The notes below the pieces were generated by a model, which was not told where the DNA came from, searched no databases, and saw only the letters and a program-made list of their open reading frames with translations. From Kiritimatiellaceae bacterium (lineage in GTDB: Bacteria > Verrucomicrobiota > Kiritimatiellia > Kiritimatiellales > Tichowtungiaceae), in assembly GCA_013141415.1 (NCBI GenBank), contig JABFQY010000005.1:347153-411152 (forward strand): a DNA stretch of 64,000 nt, in the 5' to 3' direction. The position numbers and the translations under genes were made by a program. Shown here piece after piece: positions 18,785 through 27,307 of the stretch. Numbering within the stretch: the first letter of the stretch is position 1; every line of letters begins with the position of its first letter.

Positions 18785-19804
18785 ATGAAAAAAATAGTCA
18801 GTATATTGGTTCTATTGTCATTAGGTGCTTCCGGCTGGGCGGCGCCTTTGTTTACCCGTACGGCAGATGGTAACTGGTCTGCGCTGTCTCAATGGAAGGA
18901 TAATGGTTCCGGCAAGTTTGCTGCCTCCTCGGTATTGCCGGGATCCGAAGACAATGTGGTCGTAAATTCTAACAGGAAGGTGACATTGGACACCGACTCA
19001 AGTGTTGCACTTTTTCAAATTATAAATAGCGCCAGTAGTGCCATAGTAGATGTTGACGGTGAAAATACGCTGACGGCGGAGTTAATTCAGGTCGGTTTGA
19101 ATTCAACAGGGCTCGGCATTTTGAACCAAACGGCGGGGACTATTTCTTCTCCTAAAATCTGGGTGGGTCGTTTGGCAGGGAATCCGGGAACCTACAATTT
19201 GTCCGGCGGGGCATTGGATATGAACGGGTCGCTTAACATAAACAGCACCGGGCTGATGAATGTGAATGGCGGCACGCTGAACAATTCATTTAATGGAGCG
19301 GTTCGTACAATCAGTGGAGCCGGTACGATTAAACTGTCAGCCGGTTCTATCAATCTAAAGGGTACTTTAGAGACGGATCGGGTCGATCTGAATGGCGCTC
19401 TTTTTGAAGTGAGCGGCGGGACAGTTAATTTGGGCGCTCAGGTGCGGGTTGGCGGCAAAGTGCCGGCGGAATTCAGAGTGGTCGGGCACAATGCGGCCAT
19501 TACGTTTGGTGCGCTGGATCAGGACGTCGCCACGAAAGGGACGTTTAAATTTGTTTTCGATACGACCGGCATCAGTCCTATCCAAGTGACCGACTCGATG
19601 AAGCTGTCACAGGCCAAGATCGTTGTGGACGGTTCAGCCTACACCGGCAACGGCGGAACATTTACGCTGTTTAGTTCAGCCGGTCTGGTGAGCGTGGCGG
19701 ATATCAATAATATCACTATTATCGGGTTCGGTTCCAAAACCGCCGCTATTGTGCAAGATGAGGCGAATGGTAAAGTGCAGCTGGTGGTTACACCTTCAGT
19801 GTAG
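18785..19804 (+). CDS. Secreted beta-repeat surface protein, paralogue C
   Basis: 339 residues from ATG 18785 (signal peptide MKKIVSILVLLSLGASGWAA; GAAAGGAAACC upstream). An in-frame GTG at 18770 is possible but would weaken the signal peptide. It has the same W.ALSQWKDNGSGKF and VLPGSEDNVVVN motifs as the proteins at 707 and 12599 and the same series of short Gly/Asn/Thr strands (GTYNLSGGALDMNGS, GTIKLSAGS). There is no C-terminal sorting signal or enzyme domain. It has its own promoter and no downstream partner. Secreted or surface protein; function unknown. Confidence 0.8.
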   Translation: MKKIVSILVLLSLGASGWAAPLFTRTADGNWSALSQWKDNGSGKFAASSVLPGSEDNVVVNSNRKVTLDTDSSVALFQIINSASSAIVDVDGENTLTAELIQVGLNSTGLGILNQTAGTISSPKIWVGRLAGNPGTYNLSGGALDMNGSLNINSTGLMNVNGGTLNNSFNGAVRTISGAGTIKLSAGSINLKGTLETDRVDLNGALFEVSGGTVNLGAQVRVGGKVPAEFRVVGHNAAITFGALDQDVATKGTFKFVFDTTGISPIQVTDSMKLSQAKIVVDGSAYTGNGGTFTLFSSAGLVSVADINNITIIGFGSKTAAIVQDEANGKVQLVVTPSV

Positions 19805-20194
19805 TCGGATAGCCTGATGACCGTAACCGGCAGGGTGTAATACGGAATCAATCTGATTTGTATTGAGCGGAATCCGAAAAAGATTTTTTACCACCCGCTT
19901 CGCTAGAGGGATCTCCGAGGGGGTCAGAGGGGAAGTTCAGGAATCAGGGGTCAGAAGTCAGATGGAATAAACGGTGTCCCATAGTTTAGGGGCAGCCCTG
20001 TTGGCAAAGGGCTTGATTCGGAGTAGAGATCGCAAGTAAAAACGAGCTTTCACTTGAGATCTCTGCTCCAAATCTGTTCCGTTTGTTGAGAGAAGCTCTC
20101 CGACTTACTCCGAAGTCGGCTCTAGCGAAGCGGGTGGTGAAAAAATATTGATTAAGTTAATTTCGTATATGGGTTTGTAAAAAAGGTCAAAACT
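19805..20194. other. Intergenic region dominated by an inverted-repeat element
   Basis: 390 bases without a coding frame. Most of it is the element at 19884-20145. The 49 bases after the element would have to hold the 5' leader of the following sulfatase operon; I see no convincing -35/-10 pair there. Confidence 0.5.
19884..20145. mobile_element. 262-bp MITE-like element with 25-bp terminal inverted repeats
   Basis: The left end (19884-19908) reads TTTTTTACCACCCGCTTCGC then TAGAG; the right end (20120-20145) is its reverse complement apart from one inserted base. Inside is a second long hairpin (GAGTAGAGATC..CAAGT near 20020 against ACTTGAGATCTCTGCTC near 20053-20069) and a short one (CGACTTActccgAAGTCGG, 20101-20119). 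No ORF is present. The layout fits a non-autonomous miniature element or a large folded RNA/DNA structure. No clear target-site duplication is visible. Confidence 0.55.
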
Positions 20195-21682
20195 ATGAGA
20201 AGAACCGGAGTTTACAATAAAACGGCACAGCTCTTTTTTACAGGCCTGATGGGTCTGAGTGCAACGGGCTATTCGTTCGCGGCCGAAGCGCAAAAACCGA
20301 ATATCGTTTTCATTCTTACCGATGATCAGGGGTACGGGGATATGGGCCGCACCGGCAACCCGATTCTTAAAACACCAAATATCGACCGGTTGTACGACCA
20401 GAGCGTGCGGTTCGATAACTTCTGTGTTGCAGCGGCCTGTGCGCCGACCCGGACCGCCCTGATGACCGGATTGCATCACTTTAAATCCGGAGTGACCCAT
20501 ACGATTCCGCCGCGCGAGCATATGGCGAAGGAGCGCACAATTCTTCCGCAGTTTCTTAAGCAGGCGGGCTATATGACAGCCCATTTCGGGAAATGGCACA
20601 TGGGGGACGGGCCGGGATACAGCCCGAAAGACCGTGGATTTGATTATGACGTGTCGATTGCTGACGCGCAGGGCGAGAAGGGTTTTTTTAACCCGGTCGC
20701 CAGACGTAACGGGAAGTCGGTGCCGAGTCAGGGGTTCCGTGAAGATGTGCTTTTTGATGAGGCCATTCGTTTTATTGGCGAAAACAAGGAGAAGCCCTTC
20801 TTCTGTTATCTGGCCACCTGGTCGCCGCACGATCCGTTGCGCGCACCGGAGGAGGATATTGCGCCGTATCGCGGCAAGGTGGATGAAAAAACCGCTGTGT
20901 TTTACGGAATGGTCGCCAATGTTGATAAAAATGTCGGTCGGTTGATGGCGCGGATTGAAGAACTGGGACTGAGCAGCAACACCATTGTGATGCTGATGAA
21001 TGATAACGGCGGAACGTATGGCGTCGAGACGTATAACGCTGGCATGCGCGGGTGCAAATGCACGTCATGGGTCGGTGGATTCCGTGCTTTTTCGCTCTGG
21101 AGCTGGCCCGGTAAATGGCAGCCGCATAATGTGGATGTACTGACGGATGCGGTGGATGTTCTGCCGACGCTCACTGAAATTGCCGGCGTATCTCTTCCTC
21201 CGGAACTTAACGCTTCGAAGGACGGCTTCAGTCTGGTTCCGCTGCTCGAAGGGCGTTCCGTTGCATGGGAAGACCGGATGGTTTTCCAGCATGTCGGGCG
21301 CTGGGCGGGCGGCATGGCCGCGCTCAGTAAATATACCGAAGCCGGTGTGCGCTGGAAAAATTTCATGCTGGCCCGCCGGGAACCTTCCAGTGATCCGCAA
21401 GGCTTGAGCGCGGCCGAAAAGCAGGCCTCCAATAATAACCTCCTGCGGATACAGCGGGGCGAGATCAGTGCGCCCTATACCAAAACCAATGCGCAATTTC
21501 ATTGGGGTCTGACGCAAGGCTGGGAGCTTTATGATGTGGTGGCCGATCCGGCCTGCCAAACGAATCTATCGGCTCAGATGCCCGAACTGACTCAGCGGAT
21601 GGAGAAAGCCTACGACACATGGTGGGACGGCATGTTCCCGCAAATGATGGAGCAGGGCGGAGATGAGAAGTTGAAATATTAG
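20195..21682 (+). CDS. Secreted type I sulfatase (CAPTR)
   Basis: 495 residues. A signal peptide ends near GYSFAA. PNIVFILTDDQGYGD is the metal site, C82-A-P-T-R86 the formylglycine site with Thr in place of the common Ser at the fourth position, HFGKWHMGDGPGYSP the Lys/His block and MLMNDNGGTYGVE the second metal motif. Fe-S-type (anSME) and FGE maturases accept C-x-P-x-R variants, so activity is expected. It has no EF-hand tail. It opens a second sulfatase operon with the gene at 21696 (13-nt gap). Arylsulfatase-like enzyme; substrate unknown. Confidence 0.94.
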   Translation: MRRTGVYNKTAQLFFTGLMGLSATGYSFAAEAQKPNIVFILTDDQGYGDMGRTGNPILKTPNIDRLYDQSVRFDNFCVAAACAPTRTALMTGLHHFKSGVTHTIPPREHMAKERTILPQFLKQAGYMTAHFGKWHMGDGPGYSPKDRGFDYDVSIADAQGEKGFFNPVARRNGKSVPSQGFREDVLFDEAIRFIGENKEKPFFCYLATWSPHDPLRAPEEDIAPYRGKVDEKTAVFYGMVANVDKNVGRLMARIEELGLSSNTIVMLMNDNGGTYGVETYNAGMRGCKCTSWVGGFRAFSLWSWPGKWQPHNVDVLTDAVDVLPTLTEIAGVSLPPELNASKDGFSLVPLLEGRSVAWEDRMVFQHVGRWAGGMAALSKYTEAGVRWKNFMLARREPSSDPQGLSAAEKQASNNNLLRIQRGEISAPYTKTNAQFHWGLTQGWELYDVVADPACQTNLSAQMPELTQRMEKAYDTWWDGMFPQMMEQGGDEKLKY

Positions 21683-21695
21683 AGGAACCGAAGGC

Positions 21696-23405
21696 ATGAA
21701 AAAACGAACATCGAAACGGTTTGGTCGGTTGAGTTTACTTCAAGGTGCAGCCGGGATGTCTTTGCTGGCTTTGGCCTCCCGCAGTTCCGCCGCACCGGTT
21801 CCTTCTCAGGAAGCCCGTCCGAATATCATATTTATTTATGCGGACGATCTTGGCTGGGGCGACTTGGCCGTGAACGGGAATACGAATATTTTTACTCCCA
21901 ATCTGGACAGGCTGGCTTCGGAAGGGATGAATTTTTACCAGTTTACCGTCAACAACCCGGTCTGCTCGCCGAGCCGGGTTGCTTTGCTGACCGGAAATTT
22001 TCCTTCCCGGTTCGGTGTGCACCAGCACTTTGCTTCGCCGGCGGAAAATCAGAAGCGCGGCATGCCGGACTGGCTTGATCCTGACGCCGTAACCTTGCCG
22101 AAAATTTTGAAACAGGCCGGGTATGCAACGGCGCATTACGGCAAGTGGCACCTTTCTCTCGCCGGAGCGGGTAAGGAAGCTCCGGAATATCCTGCGTACG
22201 GCTATGATGATGCGGCAGTTTATGCCTGGGCGGGACCCAATACACGCGACGTATTCACCGGAACATCCGTAGAAAGCAAAAAAGGGCAACCCCATGAAAG
22301 AGAACCTTCTGCCTATCTGACTGTTGCTGCGGTTGAAAACACGCTTACGTTCATCGAAGCTCATAAACATGAACCTTTTTTTATCAATTTATGGATTCAT
22401 GAAACACATACCTATATTGCCGCCCGCCCTGAGGATCGCATTCCTTATAAAGACGTTCCGGAGCCCGAACAGACCTATTATTCGGCCGTGACGCGGGCGG
22501 ACACCCAGATCGGTTCGGTTCTCAGGAAGCTTGATGAACTGGGATTGAAGGATAACACCATCGTGGTTTTCTCCAGTGATAACGGGCCGGAAGTTCCGAA
22601 TGAAACTCCAGCAGCGATGACCTATTACAGCCGTGGCAGTGCCGGCGGGTTGAAGGGACAAAAACGCAGTCTCTACAGCGGCGGAGTCAACACGCCGTTC
22701 CTGATCCGCTGGCCGGGCAAAATTCCTGCCGGTAAAATTGATAAAACCACCATGATTTCGGCCGTTGATATGCTTCCTACACTGGCCGCCGCCGCCGGAG
22801 TGAAGCAACTGCCTGCAGGCTATCAGAGCGACGGTGAAAATATGTTGCCAGCGATGTTCGGAAAACCGATGGATCGCTCCAAACCGCTTTTCTGGAAATG
22901 GAATGGAGATCATAGCGGAAATAACTGGCCGGCGTATGCGATGCGTGACGGACGATGGGTTTTCCTGATCAACGAGGACAGGAGTCGGATTGAACTGTAC
23001 GATGTAATCACCGATCGCGATCAAAAAAATAATCTGTTTGCACAGGAGCCTGAGCGCACGAAGGTGATGCAGGCGGCAGTAGAGCGGTGGATTGAAACCC
23101 TGCCGAAAACAGTTCCCGTCCGTCTAACCGCAGGTGGACAGGCGCAGTCCGCACCAGCTCCTTCGCCCGTGGTGGAGAAGGTTCAGAAGATCCCGGTCAG
23201 CACGGCGCAAGGACCGGCGGCGGTCCGCACGAACCTCTTTAAGAAGCTTGATGCCGATCACGACGGGTCGGTGTCCTTTGCTGAATTTCTTGGAGCCCGG
23301 CAAGACGACGCAGCGGCGTCCCTGCGGCAGCGGTATGATTCCTTTGACACCGATAAAGACGGAACGCTGACAGAACAGGAATTTGTCAGTGCGGGGAAAA
23401 AGTAA
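21696..23405 (+). CDS. Secreted type I sulfatase (CSPSR) with two C-terminal EF-hands
   Basis: 569 residues. The N-terminus KKRTSKRF followed by a hydrophobic stretch is a signal peptide. PNIIFIYADDLGWGD is the metal site, C90-S-P-S-R94 the formylglycine site, HYGKWHLSLAG and FSSDNGPEVP the other conserved blocks. After a Pro/Ala/Gln linker there are two canonical EF-hand loops (D519-E530 and D551-E562). The blocks FASP..N..GMPDWLDP and GYQSDGENMLPA are shared with the sulfatase at 3562, so the two are paralogues and may act on related linkages. The EF-hand tail is nearly interchangeable with the free EF-hand protein encoded immediately downstream. Confidence 0.95.
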   Translation: MKKRTSKRFGRLSLLQGAAGMSLLALASRSSAAPVPSQEARPNIIFIYADDLGWGDLAVNGNTNIFTPNLDRLASEGMNFYQFTVNNPVCSPSRVALLTGNFPSRFGVHQHFASPAENQKRGMPDWLDPDAVTLPKILKQAGYATAHYGKWHLSLAGAGKEAPEYPAYGYDDAAVYAWAGPNTRDVFTGTSVESKKGQPHEREPSAYLTVAAVENTLTFIEAHKHEPFFINLWIHETHTYIAARPEDRIPYKDVPEPEQTYYSAVTRADTQIGSVLRKLDELGLKDNTIVVFSSDNGPEVPNETPAAMTYYSRGSAGGLKGQKRSLYSGGVNTPFLIRWPGKIPAGKIDKTTMISAVDMLPTLAAAAGVKQLPAGYQSDGENMLPAMFGKPMDRSKPLFWKWNGDHSGNNWPAYAMRDGRWVFLINEDRSRIELYDVITDRDQKNNLFAQEPERTKVMQAAVERWIETLPKTVPVRLTAGGQAQSAPAPSPVVEKVQKIPVSTAQGPAAVRTNLFKKLDADHDGSVSFAEFLGARQDDAAASLRQRYDSFDTDKDGTLTEQEFVSAGKK

Positions 23406-23442
23406 ATTGCGGGGATCAGGGAAGTAAAACAACAGGAGGTCT

Positions 23443-23733
23443 ATGATGAACAAAAGGAATACCGGTAAAGCGTTGGTGATGGGTTCAATTTTTGCGCTCA
23501 CGTTATCAATTTGCGGCGAGGCCCGTGCGCAGGATCCGGCGGCAGCCCGTGCAAGCGTCTTCAAGAAATTCGATACGAATCGTGACGGATTCATGTCATT
23601 CGATGAGTTTATTCCGGCCTGTCCGCTCCGAAATGATCTGGCAGCGACCCGAGCACGATATGATTCATTTGATACCAATAAAGATGGAACGCTGACCGAG
23701 CAGGAAATGGTCAACGCAGGTAAAACGAATTAA
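23443..23733 (+). CDS. Small secreted EF-hand protein
   Basis: 96 residues; AGGAGG precedes tandem ATGs at 23443 and 23446. A signal peptide (LVMGSIFALTLSICGEARA) leaves a mature chain of about 66 residues that consists of two EF-hands only: loops D44-E55 (DTNRDGFMSFDE) and D77-E88 (DTNKDGTLTEQE). The segment FIPACPL between them also occurs in the tail of the partial sulfatase at the window start, and the second hand matches the tail of the sulfatase just upstream. It looks like a detached sulfatase tail. It could pair with sulfatase EF-hands or with a shared surface receptor; it is very probably co-transcribed with the sulfatase 37 nt upstream. Confidence 0.88.
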   Translation: MMNKRNTGKALVMGSIFALTLSICGEARAQDPAAARASVFKKFDTNRDGFMSFDEFIPACPLRNDLAATRARYDSFDTNKDGTLTEQEMVNAGKTN

Positions 23734-24018
23734 ATGTTCCTGAGCGTTGTTCCGACCGTGCGCCGGATTCCGGCGGTGGCGACAGGGTGAGGGGCTGGGG
23801 AAACTTCGTTACTTTGCATCCATAACGGTGGATAGGGGCAGGAGCTGAGTTTCTCCGGCCATTAAAGCGATCCGGACGGCGCTGGGAAAAACTATCTTTT
23901 CGAAGACGCCTTCGGAGCTCTTCCAAATTTTGCCACTTCGATTCCGGCACCTTGGTGCGCTCCGGAAAGAATTCAGTTCTCTCGGGGCGCTGTCACCGTC
24001 CCGAGGTGTATCCATCTA

Positions 24019-27000
24019 TCAAGGTCCGAGGATTTGAATTTCGGTGGCGGACAGGGCGCGGTTATAGATGCGCACGTCACGCATGATTCCCTCGAATCCG
24101 TAACCGATCAGAAGGTCGTGGGCGTTATGCTGGATGAGCCCGGTCGTGGTGAGCCGGGATTGCTCAACTCCGTTTTTATAGATGATGAGTACGTTGCCGT
24201 TGTAAGTGCCCGCCACATGAATCCAGCTTCCGCCGGTGCTTGTTTCCGGATAAGTGGTCTGCTTCACGCCGCTGCCCGTCAGGATGCGATTCCCAAGGTC
24301 GTCCGTGTCGGCACCCAAAACTCCCAAATGGTAGCCATTCGTGGTCGGGAAGTCCTGTTTGCTGACCAGAATCGGGGTGCCGCAAACCATTGAAGCGAAA
24401 TTCGTATAGGGCATAATCCACGCGGAAATCGTGTAGTTTGTCACCTGTAGTGGGTGGGGGTTAGACAGCGGGTAAAACTCCTGTATGTAGGGGTCGTCAG
24501 CTACAATTACAGTATTAGCGGCGCCGCCTTGGAATTCCAAGTGGTATTGGTTGTCGCTGTCTGTGAACCAATCGGTTGCGGAGGGGTCGATAACGCCGAA
24601 ACTCCGGTTTCCAGACACGTCGCTCAGGAGCGTGGGATGGCCATTATCCATCGGCCAGCGGGCAATCAAGCTGGTGTCCATCTTCATATCGACCAGCGTT
24701 TGAAGATCGGATCCCGTCAGGGCTTCATTGTAAATCCGGACTTCGTCCATCCATCCCTTGAAATTATATCCCAGTTTCAGCGCAGTCGTGTCATGAGTGA
24801 TTGCCGCCGAGGTGACGACCTCAGACTCCAGCACCCCGTTGCGGTAGATGCGGAGATGGGTTCCATCGTAAATCCCCGCCACATGGATCCAATTCGTCGA
24901 ACTGTTCTCATAATAAGTGGTCTGCTGAGTAGCGGTTGATCGGAAGCGCATTCCGATCCGGTTATCGTTGGTGTACAAGCAGCCCAGCAGGTAGCCGCCG
25001 GTTGCGCTTTGTTTATGAACCAGAGACGGGTAGGTGGACAGGTTGCTCAATACCATGTCGGGCTTGATCCATGCGCAAATCGTGAATTGTTGCAGATTCG
25101 TCAACGTAGGGCTGCTCGGCACCGTGACATAGGCGCTGCCGTCGAAGTGAACCGCATTGCCGCAAAGGCCGGCAGCTTTGGTGGCGGTTGTTCCGACCAT
25201 TGTACCGTTATTTCTGTATCCGCTGGAATCCGCCAGCACACCCGTATTGGTTTCCATTTTCCAGTAACCGATCAGTTCCGGGCTGATGATGGAGGGGAGG
25301 TAGTTGGTTTGAGGGCCGGCGTTGTCAACCACCCCGGAGCGGAGGCTGTCGTTATTGGAAATGTAATTTGTCTGTTCAATATGTACGGTGTGATTAAACA
25401 CCCGATGCTCGACCGGAAGGATGACGTTGTTGGAGACGGTAATGCCTGAACTTCCGTTATCCAGATAAATGGCGGCAAGAGCACCGCCGGTGTCCTCGGT
25501 CCAGCGTGAACGCCGGATATCATGAATATAGTTATTCATGATCAGTGTTCCAGGTTGTTTGGAGAGGGTATAAATTCCGCCGCCGTCATGCAACAGGTTC
25601 ATCACATGATGGATGTGGTTATATTGAATGGAATTGGTCATGGCCGGGTTAGCATCAGCCATCCACCCCCAGCCGATGCTGATACCTGTGTACGGCATGT
25701 AGGCGACTTCATTAAAGGCGACCGCAGTATTTTTAACGTAGCCTCCGAAGATTCCTACCGACCCCCAATAATCCACGGCGCAGTCAGAGAGGTAATTGTT
25801 CCAGATATTGTTGTCCGAGCAGGTCGTGCGTGAGTCCGCAGGATTTAAAACCACCGCCATGTCCACGCTGATGCCATTCCCAGAAATATCATAGACCAAA
25901 TTGCCCCGGATCGTATTGGAGTGGCAGGCCGAATAAAGGGTGAGCGCCTGACCGCCCATGTGGGCAAAGGTGTTGTTTTCAAACAGCAGGGAGTCCGCCT
26001 TGTCCGCCACAACGCCGGATTTCATATTGGCGACTTTCACGTTCTGTAAGGCGTTAGTATGGCAGAAGCCGGCCTGCAGACCGATGTATCCTTCATTGTC
26101 AGGGGTATTCCAGGTGGTGTGCGCGAAGGTGAGCCCGATGAACTGAATATGGTGAATCGGGGCGGACAGACTGGCACCCTGAAGATTGATCAGAGTATCA
26201 ATTTTCGGAGCAATAATAACAGAGCTGGCGATCGATTCACCGGTCACGGGTTTATAATAAAGGATTCCGTTGGGGCCCAGAAACCACTCATCTTCCGAAT
26301 TGAGGAAGGAAAGGGAGTTTTCGAGATAGTATATCTGATCGGGTTGTTGAGCCGGTGGCAGGTTGGCAAAAGCAATCGTGCTTTCTGGATTTTTAAACTC
26401 GAGATCAGCCGTGCTGCCATTGACGGTACAGTTGGTCACACGTAAGCGATTTTGATTCCAGTAGCGGGCAATAACCATTTCGGCGGCGCCGGCCGTGTTG
26501 ATGCCAGTGATATCCGATGTGTTTACGGTGATGTGTGAGGCCGCGTTATCCCAGGAGACGATGCGTGCAAAGTTGCCGATCTCAGGAGTGCGGGCACGGA
26601 TGGCGCGGCGTCCGTTGACATACAGTTGCCGGAACCGGTTCGTGCCGACATTGACGGTGTAGATGCCGTCGCCGTCGCTGTCTGTCCAGCCGGTAATTCG
26701 TGTGCCGCCGCTGATCACGGGGATTTCATTGGTGTAAGCCTGATAAATGACGCAACGATTGATCTGAGATCCGGAATCGTTCGTGGTGAAGTTGACCGTG
26801 TTTGTCTGATAATATGTGCCGCCGCGCACATAAACAATAATGTTCCCGGTCATCGTTTTGTTTACGGTGGCGACTTTCTGGCGGGCGCGTTCCAGCGTAG
26901 CAAAGGGTAATGAAATGGTGCCTGTTCCGGTGGTATCATTCCCGGTGGTTGCCACGTAATAAGGCCCCGCAGCAAGGACGGGAAGGGCGGAAAGAAAGAA

Positions 27001-27120
27001 CGCGAAGGCGCAGTAAGAACCTGCGGAAAAGGTGGAAAGGGCGGGCCAAAGACATAGCGCAAGGGCGCATGACCGGAGATGAACAAATGGCGACCTGAAC
27101 TTCACTGAGGCTGGTTTCAC
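24019..27120 (-). CDS. Secreted GH141-like right-handed beta-helix enzyme with two LamG domains
   Basis: 1033 residues if translation starts at GTG 27120, which follows AAAGGAG by five bases; an in-frame ATG at 27153 would place that ribosome site inside the gene. A long N-terminal segment ends in a signal peptide (FFLSALPVLAAGPYYVA). Residues 45-600 are a parallel beta-helix with the blocks VATTGNDTTGTGT, PFATLERARQKV, VYVRGGTYYQT, PVISGGTRITGW and RQLYVNGRRAIRARTPEIG, which resemble GH141 (characterised members include alpha-L-fucosidase). Two LamG/concanavalin-type domains start near 612 (ELIGYWKMETNTG) and 815 (LIARWPMDNGH). Its neighbourhood with fucose isomerase fits release of fucose. 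Transcribed divergently from the LacI gene. Confidence 0.8.
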   Translation of the reverse strand: MKPASVKFRSPFVHLRSCALALCLWPALSTFSAGSYCAFAFFLSALPVLAAGPYYVATTGNDTTGTGTISLPFATLERARQKVATVNKTMTGNIIVYVRGGTYYQTNTVNFTTNDSGSQINRCVIYQAYTNEIPVISGGTRITGWTDSDGDGIYTVNVGTNRFRQLYVNGRRAIRARTPEIGNFARIVSWDNAASHITVNTSDITGINTAGAAEMVIARYWNQNRLRVTNCTVNGSTADLEFKNPESTIAFANLPPAQQPDQIYYLENSLSFLNSEDEWFLGPNGILYYKPVTGESIASSVIIAPKIDTLINLQGASLSAPIHHIQFIGLTFAHTTWNTPDNEGYIGLQAGFCHTNALQNVKVANMKSGVVADKADSLLFENNTFAHMGGQALTLYSACHSNTIRGNLVYDISGNGISVDMAVVLNPADSRTTCSDNNIWNNYLSDCAVDYWGSVGIFGGYVKNTAVAFNEVAYMPYTGISIGWGWMADANPAMTNSIQYNHIHHVMNLLHDGGGIYTLSKQPGTLIMNNYIHDIRRSRWTEDTGGALAAIYLDNGSSGITVSNNVILPVEHRVFNHTVHIEQTNYISNNDSLRSGVVDNAGPQTNYLPSIISPELIGYWKMETNTGVLADSSGYRNNGTMVGTTATKAAGLCGNAVHFDGSAYVTVPSSPTLTNLQQFTICAWIKPDMVLSNLSTYPSLVHKQSATGGYLLGCLYTNDNRIGMRFRSTATQQTTYYENSSTNWIHVAGIYDGTHLRIYRNGVLESEVVTSAAITHDTTALKLGYNFKGWMDEVRIYNEALTGSDLQTLVDMKMDTSLIARWPMDNGHPTLLSDVSGNRSFGVIDPSATDWFTDSDNQYHLEFQGGAANTVIVADDPYIQEFYPLSNPHPLQVTNYTISAWIMPYTNFASMVCGTPILVSKQDFPTTNGYHLGVLGADTDDLGNRILTGSGVKQTTYPETSTGGSWIHVAGTYNGNVLIIYKNGVEQSRLTTTGLIQHNAHDLLIGYGFEGIMRDVRIYNRALSATEIQILGP

Positions 27121-27199
27121 GGATTCTCCTTTTGATTTATCTTTTGTACACATGTTCCATGTTATGGAGTCGCGATTCTAATTCATCAAACAGATCGAC

Positions 27200-27240
27200 G
27201 CAACAATAATAATATTAATATACGGGGTTTATGCAACTCA
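27200..27240. promoter_or_regulatory. Divergent control region with TAATATTAATA core
   Basis: TAATATTAATA (27210-27220) shares the core TARTATTAATA with the operator-like sites at 15290 and 18703. On the minus strand TTGCAT, 16 bp, TATTAT form a possible promoter for the GH141-like gene that overlaps the core. The LacI-type gene starts 88 bases away on the other strand, the usual place for an autoregulatory site. Confidence 0.5.
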
Positions 27241-27307
27241 TTGCGGAGGAACATGAAGAGAGCGTCTATTCTGGACGAAGTGCGGGTGTCTATGCTACAC
27301 ATGCCTC

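Noticed and set aside
23734..24018. Possible small gene between the EF-hand and GH141-like genes
   Set aside because: No frame has a start with a ribosome site or coding character; only a CGCCGGATTCCGGCGG hairpin (about 23761-23776) is visible.
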